This document shows, piece by piece, positions 1 through 5,931 of a stretch of DNA of 6,189 nucleotides. A model generated the notes under the pieces. It made no database searches. It was not told the origin of the DNA and worked only from the letters and a program-made list of their open reading frames with translations. Both the position numbers and the translations under genes were made by a program. The stretch is from Desulfuromonadaceae bacterium GWC2_58_13 (GTDB taxonomy: Bacteria > Desulfobacterota > Desulfuromonadia > Desulfuromonadales > Trichloromonadaceae), in contig MHXM01000057.1 of assembly GCA_001825565.1 (NCBI GenBank), positions 1 through 6,189 on the forward strand. The letters run 5' to 3'. Numbering within the stretch: position 1 is the stretch's first letter; each line of letters starts with the position of its first letter.

Positions 1-1498
1 CAACGCGGTGGCCAAGTTGCGCGAGGCCGGGATCATCACTAACAACCTGGTGGTCATGCCCAACATGTCCAACATCAGTCTGGCCAACAACGGCACTCAC
101 ATCAGCCTGGGCAGTCGCCAGCTGACCCGGCGCATGAATAACGGCGACCCGGCTTTCGGTCCGCTTGAGGAAAAGTACCTGGGCGATCTGGCGATCAAGA
201 TTCAGGAACACTTTCTCCCCCTGTTTTCCGGCACGTTCAGCGGCGCCCCCTACCGCCTCGGATTCAACGATTTCCACCCGGAAAAGGCCCTCGGTTTTCT
301 GCCGCATCAGCTCGACTACACCCACCTGCGGATGCTCTGGCGACGGTGGAAGAAAAAGGCCAGGCTCTCCGTGCTGGGGCACGCCCTGACGCCCTTCGGC
401 CCCGAATGGCTCGACCAGGGGCTGAGCCGGATGCTGGGACTGGCCGGCGACCTGGTGCCCGACTTCCGTCTGATCGACTATCCGGTGGCATTTCTGAGCA
501 CAGCCCAAAGCCCTGCCTTGAGCGGACAACCGGGGAACCAGGACCAGCTCAAAAGGGATCTGGACGACATGGGGGTGTTCGACCGGCAGATGTCCCTCTA
601 TCAGTTTTTCAAGCTGCGCGAACATGGAGTCATGGGTTTTACCGGCTTTGAAGGGCGGCACTACAGCCTCTTCGAAAGCCTGAACGACGACCTCGGCGGC
701 GCGGCCGGCCTGCAGTCGCTGACCACCGCGCTGGCGTTCAAATACATGGCCACCGGTCAGTTGTCGCACGCGCACATCCCTGACGATCCGGTCATCGAAA
801 GCGAACGGCGGCAGATTTTTTTCGGCCTGGCCGTGGGCATTCCCACCTTTTATGTCCAACGCAATACCGGCAACCGTTTCCTGCTGAAAATCCTCCGCCG
901 CACGCGCAACATCCGGGCCAGCAACCGCTACCCCGGGTACTGGCGGGTGCGCAACCGCGACTACTGCCTGGCGCTGCTCGATCTGCTGGCCGAAGACGGC
1001 GCCGACCTGATCGAGGCGGCGGGGCTGGAAAACCTGATGGCGGATTTGAAACTGCGGCTGACCCGGCCGGAGGAATATTCCACTTCCGGCAAACTCACCC
1101 GCGGCATTCTGAACCAGTTGGGGGCCCGCTCGCCGCTCAAGGTCAAAGCGGAAGAATTCAACCGCGCCGCCGAACTCTATTATCGGAACGATCTGAGCAA
1201 GCAACACCTCTGCGAGGCGCTGTCGTTTCTGGAGCAGGAGGCGAACAGGCTGGCCCCTGGCCCGCTCGGCTCCGCCCTGGCCCGCAGCCCCCTGGGCAAA
1301 CTCCCTGAAAACAAAAATTCCTTTTTTGCTCAGGCCCGACAGGAGCTGTCGACGGGCACCGAGTCGGCCGACACGGTGCTCTCCGTGCTCAATCTGATGT
1401 TGTTGAACTTTTCCCTGCAAACCGATGCAGCGAAGCAAAAACCCGTGGAGACAACCAGCCATCATGCCAGCCATTCATCAATTCATCGAGCGGGATAG
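1..1498 (+). CDS. Large uncharacterised protein, C-terminal part (5' end outside window)
   Basis: I do not recognise this family. The frame is open to the left edge (it reads N-A-V-A-K-L-R from base 2), so the GTG at 8 is probably an internal Val and the gene is cut by the window. About 498 residues are visible. Counting from the GTG as residue 1, conserved-looking stretches are a Gly/Asn/Ser-rich segment at 20-36 (N-M-S-N-I-S-L, then H-I-S-L-G-S), a block at 84-118 (G-F-N-D-F-H-P-E, then L-P-H-Q-L-D-Y-T-H-L-R, ending in the basic run W-R-R-W-K-K-K), and a basic segment at 290-317. There is no clear membrane segment or signal peptide. The many His, Asp and Glu residues in the first third would suit a metal or nucleotide enzyme, but this is only a guess. 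The last ~13 residues are rich in His and Ser (S-H-H-A-S-H-S-S-I-H) and are encoded by DNA that also carries the start of psd, so the tail may be shaped by that overlap. The tight link to psd suggests a role in phospholipid or envelope metabolism (inference). Being a real coding gene is very likely; its function is unknown. Confidence 0.85.
   Translation, partial: NAVAKLREAGIITNNLVVMPNMSNISLANNGTHISLGSRQLTRRMNNGDPAFGPLEEKYLGDLAIKIQEHFLPLFSGTFSGAPYRLGFNDFHPEKALGFLPHQLDYTHLRMLWRRWKKKARLSVLGHALTPFGPEWLDQGLSRMLGLAGDLVPDFRLIDYPVAFLSTAQSPALSGQPGNQDQLKRDLDDMGVFDRQMSLYQFFKLREHGVMGFTGFEGRHYSLFESLNDDLGGAAGLQSLTTALAFKYMATGQLSHAHIPDDPVIESERRQIFFGLAVGIPTFYVQRNTGNRFLLKILRRTRNIRASNRYPGYWRVRNRDYCLALLDLLAEDGADLIEAAGLENLMADLKLRLTRPEEYSTSGKLTRGILNQLGARSPLKVKAEEFNRAAELYYRNDLSKQHLCEALSFLEQEANRLAPGPLGSALARSPLGKLPENKNSFFAQARQELSTGTESADTVLSVLNLMLLNFSLQTDAAKQKPVETTSHHASHSSIHRAG
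1447..1450 (+). promoter_or_regulatory. Possible ribosome binding site for psd (GGAG)
   Basis: GGAG lies 13 nt before the ATG at 1464, inside the end of the upstream gene. The spacing is longer than ideal, so the site is weak. The alternative ATG at 1425 has no purine-rich sequence in front of it (its upstream bases are CTGCAAACCG). This favours 1464, probably helped by translational coupling. Confidence 0.35.
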
Positions 1499-2480
1499 CG
1501 GCCGCATCCGCACCGAACCTTTGTTCGCCGACCGACTTGTTCGCATGCTCTACCACCCCATTCGCGAAAATGCCGAACTGCTCTTTCGGGCGCTGACCGG
1601 GCCCCGCGCCTCCAAGGCCCTGGCCTGGCTCAACTACGATGTGGCCCTGGGCAGCCGGGTGCTGGGCAATCGTCAATTTCTCAAGGAATGCGGTATCGAC
1701 TTTGCCGAATGTCTCGACCCGCCAGAACGTCTCGACACGGCACGCAAAGTGTTCGAACGCAAGATCCGTTATTGGACCTGCCGGCCAATGCCGGAGGAAC
1801 CCAACGCCGTGGTTTCCCCGGCCGACGCTCGGGTGCTGGTGGGCTCATTTGCCGAAACCTCGGCCCTCTTCATCAAGGAAAAATTCTTTTCCTTCGAAGA
1901 GATGCTCGGACCCGACCGGCCGGTCTGGAAACAGGCTTTCGCCGGCGGGGATTTCGCCGTATTTCGCCTGACCCCGGACAAGTATCATTACAACCATGTT
2001 CCCGTATCCGGGGAAGTGGTCGATTTTTATGTCATCGATGGTTCGTATAACGCCTGCAATCCGACGGCGGTGGTGGCCATGACGATCCCTTATTCCAAGA
2101 ACCGCCGGGTCGTCACCATCATTAACACCAACGTTCCCGGCGGCAGCGGGGTCGGCCTGGTGGCCATGATCGAAGTGGTCGCCCTGATGATCGGCGAGGT
2201 CGTTCAATGCTACAGCGAAACCGGTTACGAGAATCCCCTTTCGCTCAAACCGGGGCTCTTTCTCCGTCGGGGTCAGCCGAAAAGCCTCTACCGCCCCGGC
2301 AGCAGCACCGACGTGCTGATTTTCCAGCCGGGACGCATTGAGTTTGATCGACCGATTCTCGAAAATCTTCGCCGCCGCGACGTTCGAAGCCGTTTTACCG
2401 ACGGGTTTTCCCACCCGCTGGTGGAAACCGACCTCAGGGTCCGGTCGTTGCTCGGTCTGCCCATCCAGGGCTTCGAATAA
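1464..2480 (+). CDS. psd: Phosphatidylserine decarboxylase proenzyme, long divergent type with GSST cleavage motif
   Basis: Converts phosphatidylserine to phosphatidylethanolamine and CO2 at the inner membrane, using a pyruvoyl group made by self-cleavage. I start it at 1464 (338 aa): the resulting N-terminus (I-H-Q-F-I-E-R-D-S-G-R-I-R-T-E) looks like the start of long Psd proteins, whereas the ATG at 1425 adds 13 residues of poor quality. The N-terminal ~110 residues are a helical region. The core follows: S-P-A-D at 118-121 (the family's S-P-A-D-G, here with Ala for Gly), R-L-T-P-D-K-Y-H-Y-N-H at 168-178 with the two family histidines H175 and H178, a Gly-rich V-P-G-G-S-G-V-G segment near 224-231, and P-G-S-S-T at 278-282 followed by D-V-L-I-F. 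The last is the self-cleavage site. In E. coli it is L-G-S-T; here it is G-S-S-T, which would leave a short alpha chain of about 58 residues starting at S281. Asp121 and His178 match the known D/H/S triad. It overlaps the upstream gene by 35 nt and is followed 12 nt later by the Lgt-like gene. No pssA is visible in the window. Confidence 0.93.
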   Translation: MPAIHQFIERDSGRIRTEPLFADRLVRMLYHPIRENAELLFRALTGPRASKALAWLNYDVALGSRVLGNRQFLKECGIDFAECLDPPERLDTARKVFERKIRYWTCRPMPEEPNAVVSPADARVLVGSFAETSALFIKEKFFSFEEMLGPDRPVWKQAFAGGDFAVFRLTPDKYHYNHVPVSGEVVDFYVIDGSYNACNPTAVVAMTIPYSKNRRVVTIINTNVPGGSGVGLVAMIEVVALMIGEVVQCYSETGYENPLSLKPGLFLRRGQPKSLYRPGSSTDVLIFQPGRIEFDRPILENLRRRDVRSRFTDGFSHPLVETDLRVRSLLGLPIQGFE

Positions 2481-2481
2481 A

Positions 2482-2489
2482 AGAGAGGA
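2482..2489 (+). promoter_or_regulatory. Ribosome binding site of the Lgt-like gene
   Basis: The purine run AGAGAGGA sits 3 nt before the ATG at 2493, in the 12-nt gap after the psd stop codon. It is the clearest Shine-Dalgarno sequence in the window and fixes the start of the Lgt-like gene. Confidence 0.75.
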
Positions 2490-2492
2490 CCC

Positions 2493-3539
2493 ATGACCAA
2501 CGAATTATTTCTCCTGCTGCTGCTGTTGCTGTTTTCTTCGATTCTGCTGTGGGGATTCCGGGTTCTTCCCGGCGAGAAATGGCAGATCCTGGCCACCCTG
2601 CCGACCCAACGCGGCGCCGACGGCACATGGCAGGGGATCAACCTGACCTGGTACGGACTGCTCACCGCCAACGCCTACCTGGTGGCGGTGGCCATGCTGA
2701 TCCTGCTGCTGGGAACCATCGGCGTGGCTCTGCCGACCATCCTGTTGGCGGCCGCCGGGCTGCTCGCCCTGTGCGTGCCGGCCTCGCGCCTGGTCGCCCG
2801 GATGGTGGAAGGCAAGGCGCACACCTTTACCGTGGGCGGCGCGGTGTTCGTCGGCCTGGTGGCGGCCCCCTGGCTGATCGAACTGCTCAACCGGGTATCC
2901 GGCGCGACCCAACTGCCGGTGCTGCCGACCATGGCGGCGATCGCCATCGCCTACGCCTTTGGCGAGGGACTCGGTCGCCTGGCCTGCATCAGCTTCGGCT
3001 GCTGCTACGGCAAACCCCTCTGCCAATGCGCTCCGGCAACGCAAAAACTCTTCCGCCGCTGGAGTTTTTCCTTTGTCGGCGCCACCAAGAAAATCGCCTA
3101 CGCCAGCGGCCTGGAAAATGAGCGGGTGTTTCCGATCCAGGGGGTGACCGCCATCCTCTATACCCTGACCGGCCTGATCGGCACCGAATTGTTTCTGCAC
3201 GGCTACTTCGGCCCGGCCTTCGTCCTGGCCACCCTGACGACCCAGGGCTGGCGGATCTACTCGGAAACCATCCGGATCGACTACCGGGGAGGGGCCGGAT
3301 TTTCCACCTATCAGATCATGGCTCTGCTGGCCATCCCTTATTCACTGGCCATCGCCCTCGGCTATCATGACGCTTCCACGGCGATCTGGCCCGAGCTGAA
3401 CCGGGGGCTGGAACTGTTTCGGCAACCGGCTTCCCTGGTCTTTTTTCAACTGCTGTGGCTGACCCTGTTCTGCTACACCGGCCGCAGTTCCGTCACCGGA
3501 GCGACCCTGACATTTCATGTCCGCCACGATCGCATATGA
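2493..3539 (+). CDS. Prolipoprotein diacylglyceryl transferase-like membrane protein (Lgt family, atypical)
   Basis: A 348-aa multi-pass inner-membrane protein. True Lgt moves diacylglyceryl from phosphatidylglycerol to the lipobox Cys of prolipoproteins. Hydrophobic segments are visible at about 4-22, 60-102, 113-132, 143-170, 214-234, 238-250, 274-290 and 312-328. The Lgt signature region is at 161-173 (G-R-L-A-C-I-S-F-G-C-C-Y-G), aligning without gaps to G-R-I-G-N-F-I-N-G-E-L-W-G of E. coli Lgt. Arg162 then matches E. coli Arg143. Further on, P-I-Q at 214-216 matches the family's P-S/T-Q, and S-E-T-I-R at 257-261 matches the segment carrying E. coli Arg239; G-F-S-T-Y-Q at 269-274 also fits. 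However, the positions of E. coli Asn146 and His103 appear to be Cys165 and Val114, and two extra cysteines (170, 171) plus C177 and C179 follow. It is therefore an Lgt-fold protein, but probably not the cell's housekeeping Lgt. At 348 aa it is longer than typical Lgt (~260-290 aa). The N-terminus is a poly-Leu stretch. Its position after psd suggests a lipid substrate. Confidence 0.85.
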   Translation: MTNELFLLLLLLLFSSILLWGFRVLPGEKWQILATLPTQRGADGTWQGINLTWYGLLTANAYLVAVAMLILLLGTIGVALPTILLAAAGLLALCVPASRLVARMVEGKAHTFTVGGAVFVGLVAAPWLIELLNRVSGATQLPVLPTMAAIAIAYAFGEGLGRLACISFGCCYGKPLCQCAPATQKLFRRWSFSFVGATKKIAYASGLENERVFPIQGVTAILYTLTGLIGTELFLHGYFGPAFVLATLTTQGWRIYSETIRIDYRGGAGFSTYQIMALLAIPYSLAIALGYHDASTAIWPELNRGLELFRQPASLVFFQLLWLTLFCYTGRSSVTGATLTFHVRHDRI

Positions 3540-4021
3540 GCGCGGTTCGGGAGGCCCGTTGCCGGCTGAAAGCCGCGCTCCGTTCCCTGATGAAGCAGGG
3601 GCTGAGCCGCAGAAAACTCGCCCTGACCCTGGCCCTCGGGGTAACCCTGGGAGTCCTCCCCACGGTCTGGGGCACCACTCTGGCGTGCGCCCTGATCGCT
3701 ACGGCTCTGCGGCTCAACCAGGTCGTGATCCAATTGGCCAACTACCTGAGCTATCCCTTGCAGATACTGCTGTTCGTACCTTTCGTGCAACTGGGGCAAC
3801 GGCTGTTCGGCCCGAGTCCGACGTCGATGGCCTTTGGCGACCTTCTCGCCGGGTTTCAGCATGACCCCGGCGGCACCCTGCAAAGTCTCGGCGGCGCCAA
3901 CCTCAAGGCCATCGGGGCCTGGACTCTGCTCGCCCCCCTGATGACCCTGGGCCTTTACCTGCTGTTTGTCGAATTTCTGCGGTTGAAGGCCGGCAAGACG
4001 AAACCGGACTCTCATGAATAA
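3536..4021 (+). CDS. DUF2062 domain small membrane protein
   Basis: A 161-aa membrane protein. The start is taken at 3536 because this ATG overlaps the stop of the Lgt-like gene (ATGA, 4 nt), a usual sign of coupled translation; the earlier in-frame ATG at 3455 would add 27 polar residues that read as a shadow of the upstream gene. A short basic amphipathic N-terminus (residues 1-28, many Arg and Lys) precedes a hydrophobic core. The DUF2062 pattern is L-A-L-G-V-T-L-G-V-L-P at 32-42, then W-G-T-T, a long hydrophobic stretch ending in L-R-L-N (58-61), and N-Y-L-S-Y-P-L-Q (69-76), with the N...Y-P-L residues typical of the family. A last membrane segment is at about 123-148, with a charged tail. 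No enzymatic function is established for DUF2062; it occurs alone or next to glycosyltransferase and envelope genes. Here it sits between an Lgt-like protein and a c-di-GMP protein, so a membrane or envelope role is likely (inference). Confidence 0.85.
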   Translation: MSAVREARCRLKAALRSLMKQGLSRRKLALTLALGVTLGVLPTVWGTTLACALIATALRLNQVVIQLANYLSYPLQILLFVPFVQLGQRLFGPSPTSMAFGDLLAGFQHDPGGTLQSLGGANLKAIGAWTLLAPLMTLGLYLLFVEFLRLKAGKTKPDSHE

Positions 4022-5822
4022 GGATGCACCAACGATGCTTTCCGAACATCTTCATGAACTGATCAAGAACCGGCAGCTCGAATCCCGCTTTCAGCCGATC
4101 GTCAACATGAAAACCGGAACCATCATCGGCTACGAGGCGCTGCTTCGCGCTCCCACCGGAAGTCCGCTGCATAACCCGGCCAGCCTGTTCGACGTCGCCG
4201 CCCGTTGCGGACGGTTCACCGAACTGGACCTGGTGGCCCGGGAAATTCATATCCGCAATTTCTCCCGCCTCGGCCTGCCCGGCAAACTGTTTCTCAACGT
4301 CTGTCCCATCTCCCTGATGGAGCGGAAATTCCCGCGCGGCACGACCCGGCGCTTTCTCGAAAACCTGGGGATCAGCCCCGAGAACGTCGTCATCGAACTG
4401 ACCGAGCACTCTCCCATCGACGATTACGCCCTGTTTCGCGAAGCCCTCTCCCATTACCGGGAGATGGGATTCGCCGTGGCCATCGACGATCTCGGAGCAG
4501 GCTACTCGGGGCTGCGCCTCTGGTCCGAACTGCGCCCCGAGTACGTCAAGCTGGACCGTCATTTCGTCCAGCGGATCAACGAAGACCTCAGCAAGCAACA
4601 GTTCGTCCGCTCCCTGCTCGACATCGCCCTCGGCCAGGGCTGCCAGACCATCGCCGAAGGGATCGAAACGCAGGAGGAATATCAAACCGTCAGAAGCATG
4701 GGGATCGGCTTCGGCCAGGGCTACCTGTTCGGCCGGCCCCAGCCCGTCCCCTCCACCCGGTCCGATTTCATCACCCACTCTCCGACCCGGACCGCCGGCA
4801 GCGGCTCCTGTTTCGGCCGTCAGACGGTGACCATCGGCAGCCTGGTGGAACAGGTGCCGGTGGTTTCCCCCCAAACCCTGTTCAACCAGGTGGGCGGGAT
4901 TTTCGAGGCTTACCCGGCCCTGCGCTCCCTGCCGGTGGTCGACGACGGTCTGGTCGCCGGGCTGGTCCTGCGGGAGGATTTCATGAAACGGGCCGCCTCC
5001 CGGTTCGGCTGGGATCTGTACGGCAAGGACCCGATTGCCGCGATCATGGAAATCCATCCCATCATCATTGAAACCTCAACCCCGCTGGAGAAGGTGAGTC
5101 AGTTTTTCGAGGACCAGGAACACATCTATCGCGGCCAGGATATCATTCTCACCGTCAACGGCCGGTATGCCGGGGTCGTCTCCATCATCATCCTGCTGCG
5201 CAAACTGACCGAACTTCAGATCCGTCACGCCCGCCACGCCAATCCCCTGACCCTGCTGCCGGGCAATGTACCCATCAACGAACACATCGAAGGATTGCTC
5301 CAGGAAGGAATCTCCTTCACCGCCTGCTACTGCGACCTCGACAATTTCAAGGCCTATAACGATACCTACGGCTATGGGGGCGGCGATACGGTGATCAAAC
5401 TACTGGCGGGAATCCTTGCCGATGCCGCCGATCCCGAGCAGGACTTCGTCGGTCATATCGGCGGGGATGATTTCATGATCGTCTTTCAAAGCCTTGACTG
5501 GCGGCAGCGCTGCACCCACATCCTCAACCGGTTCGCCCAGGCCATCCCGGCCCATTACAACCGCCAGCACCGGCAGGAAGGGGGCATCTGGAGCGAAAAC
5601 CGCGTTGGGCAATCCGTCTTCATGCCGATCATTACCCTGTCCATCGGCTCGGTGCAGTGGAACGGCGTTCACCCGATGAGCAGTCACGAGATCGCGACCC
5701 TGGCCAGCGAAGCCAAGGCCCTGGCGAAAAAGCAACCGGGCAACTCGCTTTTTGCCGAACGCCGGGAACTGCGGAAAAACACCCCGGAAAATCCGCCGGA
5801 CCATGCGATCCTGGTAGCCTGA
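4014..5822 (+). CDS. EAL-CBS-CBS-GGDEF cyclic-di-GMP protein (likely phosphodiesterase)
   Basis: A 602-aa cytoplasmic protein without visible membrane segments. The N-terminal EAL domain (about 20-245) cleaves c-di-GMP to pGpG. Its catalytic residues all seem intact: E41 of Y-E-A-L-L-R, N95 (L-N-V-C-P), E128 (I-E-L-T-E), D158-D159 of I-D-D-L-G-A-G-Y, K179, E215 of A-E-G-I-E and Q235 of G-Q-G-Y. A CBS pair follows (about 272-400), a module that usually binds adenine nucleotides and would act as an input. The C-terminal GGDEF domain (about 410-590) has D-L-D-N-F-K at 441-446, G-G-G-D at 455-458 and the active-site loop G-G-D-D-F at 483-487, a conservative E-to-D change. The upstream inhibitory site R-x-x-D reads P-E-Q-D (474-477), so its Arg is gone. 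The EAL half therefore looks active; the GGDEF half could be weak, or a GTP sensor. The first ATG, 4014, overlaps the DUF2062 stop by 8 nt. An alternative start at 4035 (595 aa) has AAGGA ten bases upstream and is a real contender. It is the last gene before the terminator. Confidence 0.94.
   Translation: MNKDAPTMLSEHLHELIKNRQLESRFQPIVNMKTGTIIGYEALLRAPTGSPLHNPASLFDVAARCGRFTELDLVAREIHIRNFSRLGLPGKLFLNVCPISLMERKFPRGTTRRFLENLGISPENVVIELTEHSPIDDYALFREALSHYREMGFAVAIDDLGAGYSGLRLWSELRPEYVKLDRHFVQRINEDLSKQQFVRSLLDIALGQGCQTIAEGIETQEEYQTVRSMGIGFGQGYLFGRPQPVPSTRSDFITHSPTRTAGSGSCFGRQTVTIGSLVEQVPVVSPQTLFNQVGGIFEAYPALRSLPVVDDGLVAGLVLREDFMKRAASRFGWDLYGKDPIAAIMEIHPIIIETSTPLEKVSQFFEDQEHIYRGQDIILTVNGRYAGVVSIIILLRKLTELQIRHARHANPLTLLPGNVPINEHIEGLLQEGISFTACYCDLDNFKAYNDTYGYGGGDTVIKLLAGILADAADPEQDFVGHIGGDDFMIVFQSLDWRQRCTHILNRFAQAIPAHYNRQHRQEGGIWSENRVGQSVFMPIITLSIGSVQWNGVHPMSSHEIATLASEAKALAKKQPGNSLFAERRELRKNTPENPPDHAILVA
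4019..4024 (+). promoter_or_regulatory. Possible ribosome binding site favouring an internal start of the EAL-CBS-GGDEF gene
   Basis: TAAGGA contains the stop codon of the DUF2062 gene and lies 10 nt before the ATG at 4035 (Met8 of the long form). The ATG at 4014 has no comparable purine run, only GGACTCTC. Either start leaves the EAL domain complete. Confidence 0.4.
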
Positions 5823-5864
5823 ATTTTCTTTCTCGGTAAAGACTGTAAAAACGACCACCCCCAA

Positions 5865-5893
5865 CCCCCTCCTTATCAAGGAGGGGGCTTTTT
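5865..5893 (+). terminator. Rho-independent terminator of the psd to EAL-CBS-GGDEF operon
   Basis: CCCCCTCCTT at 5865-5874 and AAGGAGGGGG at 5878-5887 form a perfect 10-bp stem around a 3-nt loop (ATC). CTTTTT follows at 5888-5893. It lies 42 nt after the stop of the EAL-CBS-GGDEF gene. The stem would also form in - strand RNA, but no T-tract follows it on that side (TTGGGGG), so it looks mainly directed at the + strand operon. Confidence 0.92.
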
Positions 5894-5906
5894 ACTCCTC
5901 CCCCTG

Positions 5907-5931
5907 CCCCCTCCTTAATGAGGATGAGGGG
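5907..5931. repeat. Second copy of the CCCCCTCCTT arm, forming an imperfect hairpin over the chemoreceptor stop codon
   Basis: CCCCCTCCTT at 5907-5916 repeats the left arm of the operon terminator exactly, 42 nt further on. Its own right arm (AGGA, T, G, A, GGGG at 5921-5931) pairs with it over about nine base pairs with two single-base bulges around TAATG. No T-tract follows on either strand. The - strand stop codon (5915-5917) lies inside it. It could help end or stabilise the chemoreceptor transcript, or be a remnant of a duplicated terminator-like repeat. Confidence 0.5.

Noticed and set aside
8..10. GTG as the true start of the first gene
   Set aside because: The frame is open upstream to the window edge, no ribosome binding site can be seen in the seven bases before it, and the visible sequence begins abruptly in what looks like folded domain.
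1845..2414. 189-residue open frame on the - strand inside psd
   Set aside because: It lies opposite the most conserved part of psd, and its His/Asp/Gly-rich product has no domain pattern.
2505..3200. 231-residue open frame on the - strand opposite the Lgt-like gene
   Set aside because: It is a low-complexity Gly/Gln/His/Ala-rich product ending in a poly-Gln run, which is simply the complement of the CTG leucine codons.
3455..3535. Upstream in-frame ATG at 3455 as the start of the DUF2062 gene
   Set aside because: It would create an 85-nt overlap and add a polar Arg/His/Pro-rich extension not expected in DUF2062 proteins; the ATGA junction at 3536 is the better start.
3903..5057. 384-residue open frame on the - strand opposite the EAL domain
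   Set aside because: It is antisense to a protein with clear EAL motifs, has a Gly/Asp/Gln-biased composition without recognisable motifs, and arises from high GC in the third codon position of the real gene.
5878..5931. A dedicated rho-independent terminator for the - strand chemoreceptor gene
   Set aside because: Hairpins exist, but on the - strand no T-tract follows either of them; the bases after the perfect stem are TTGGGGG.
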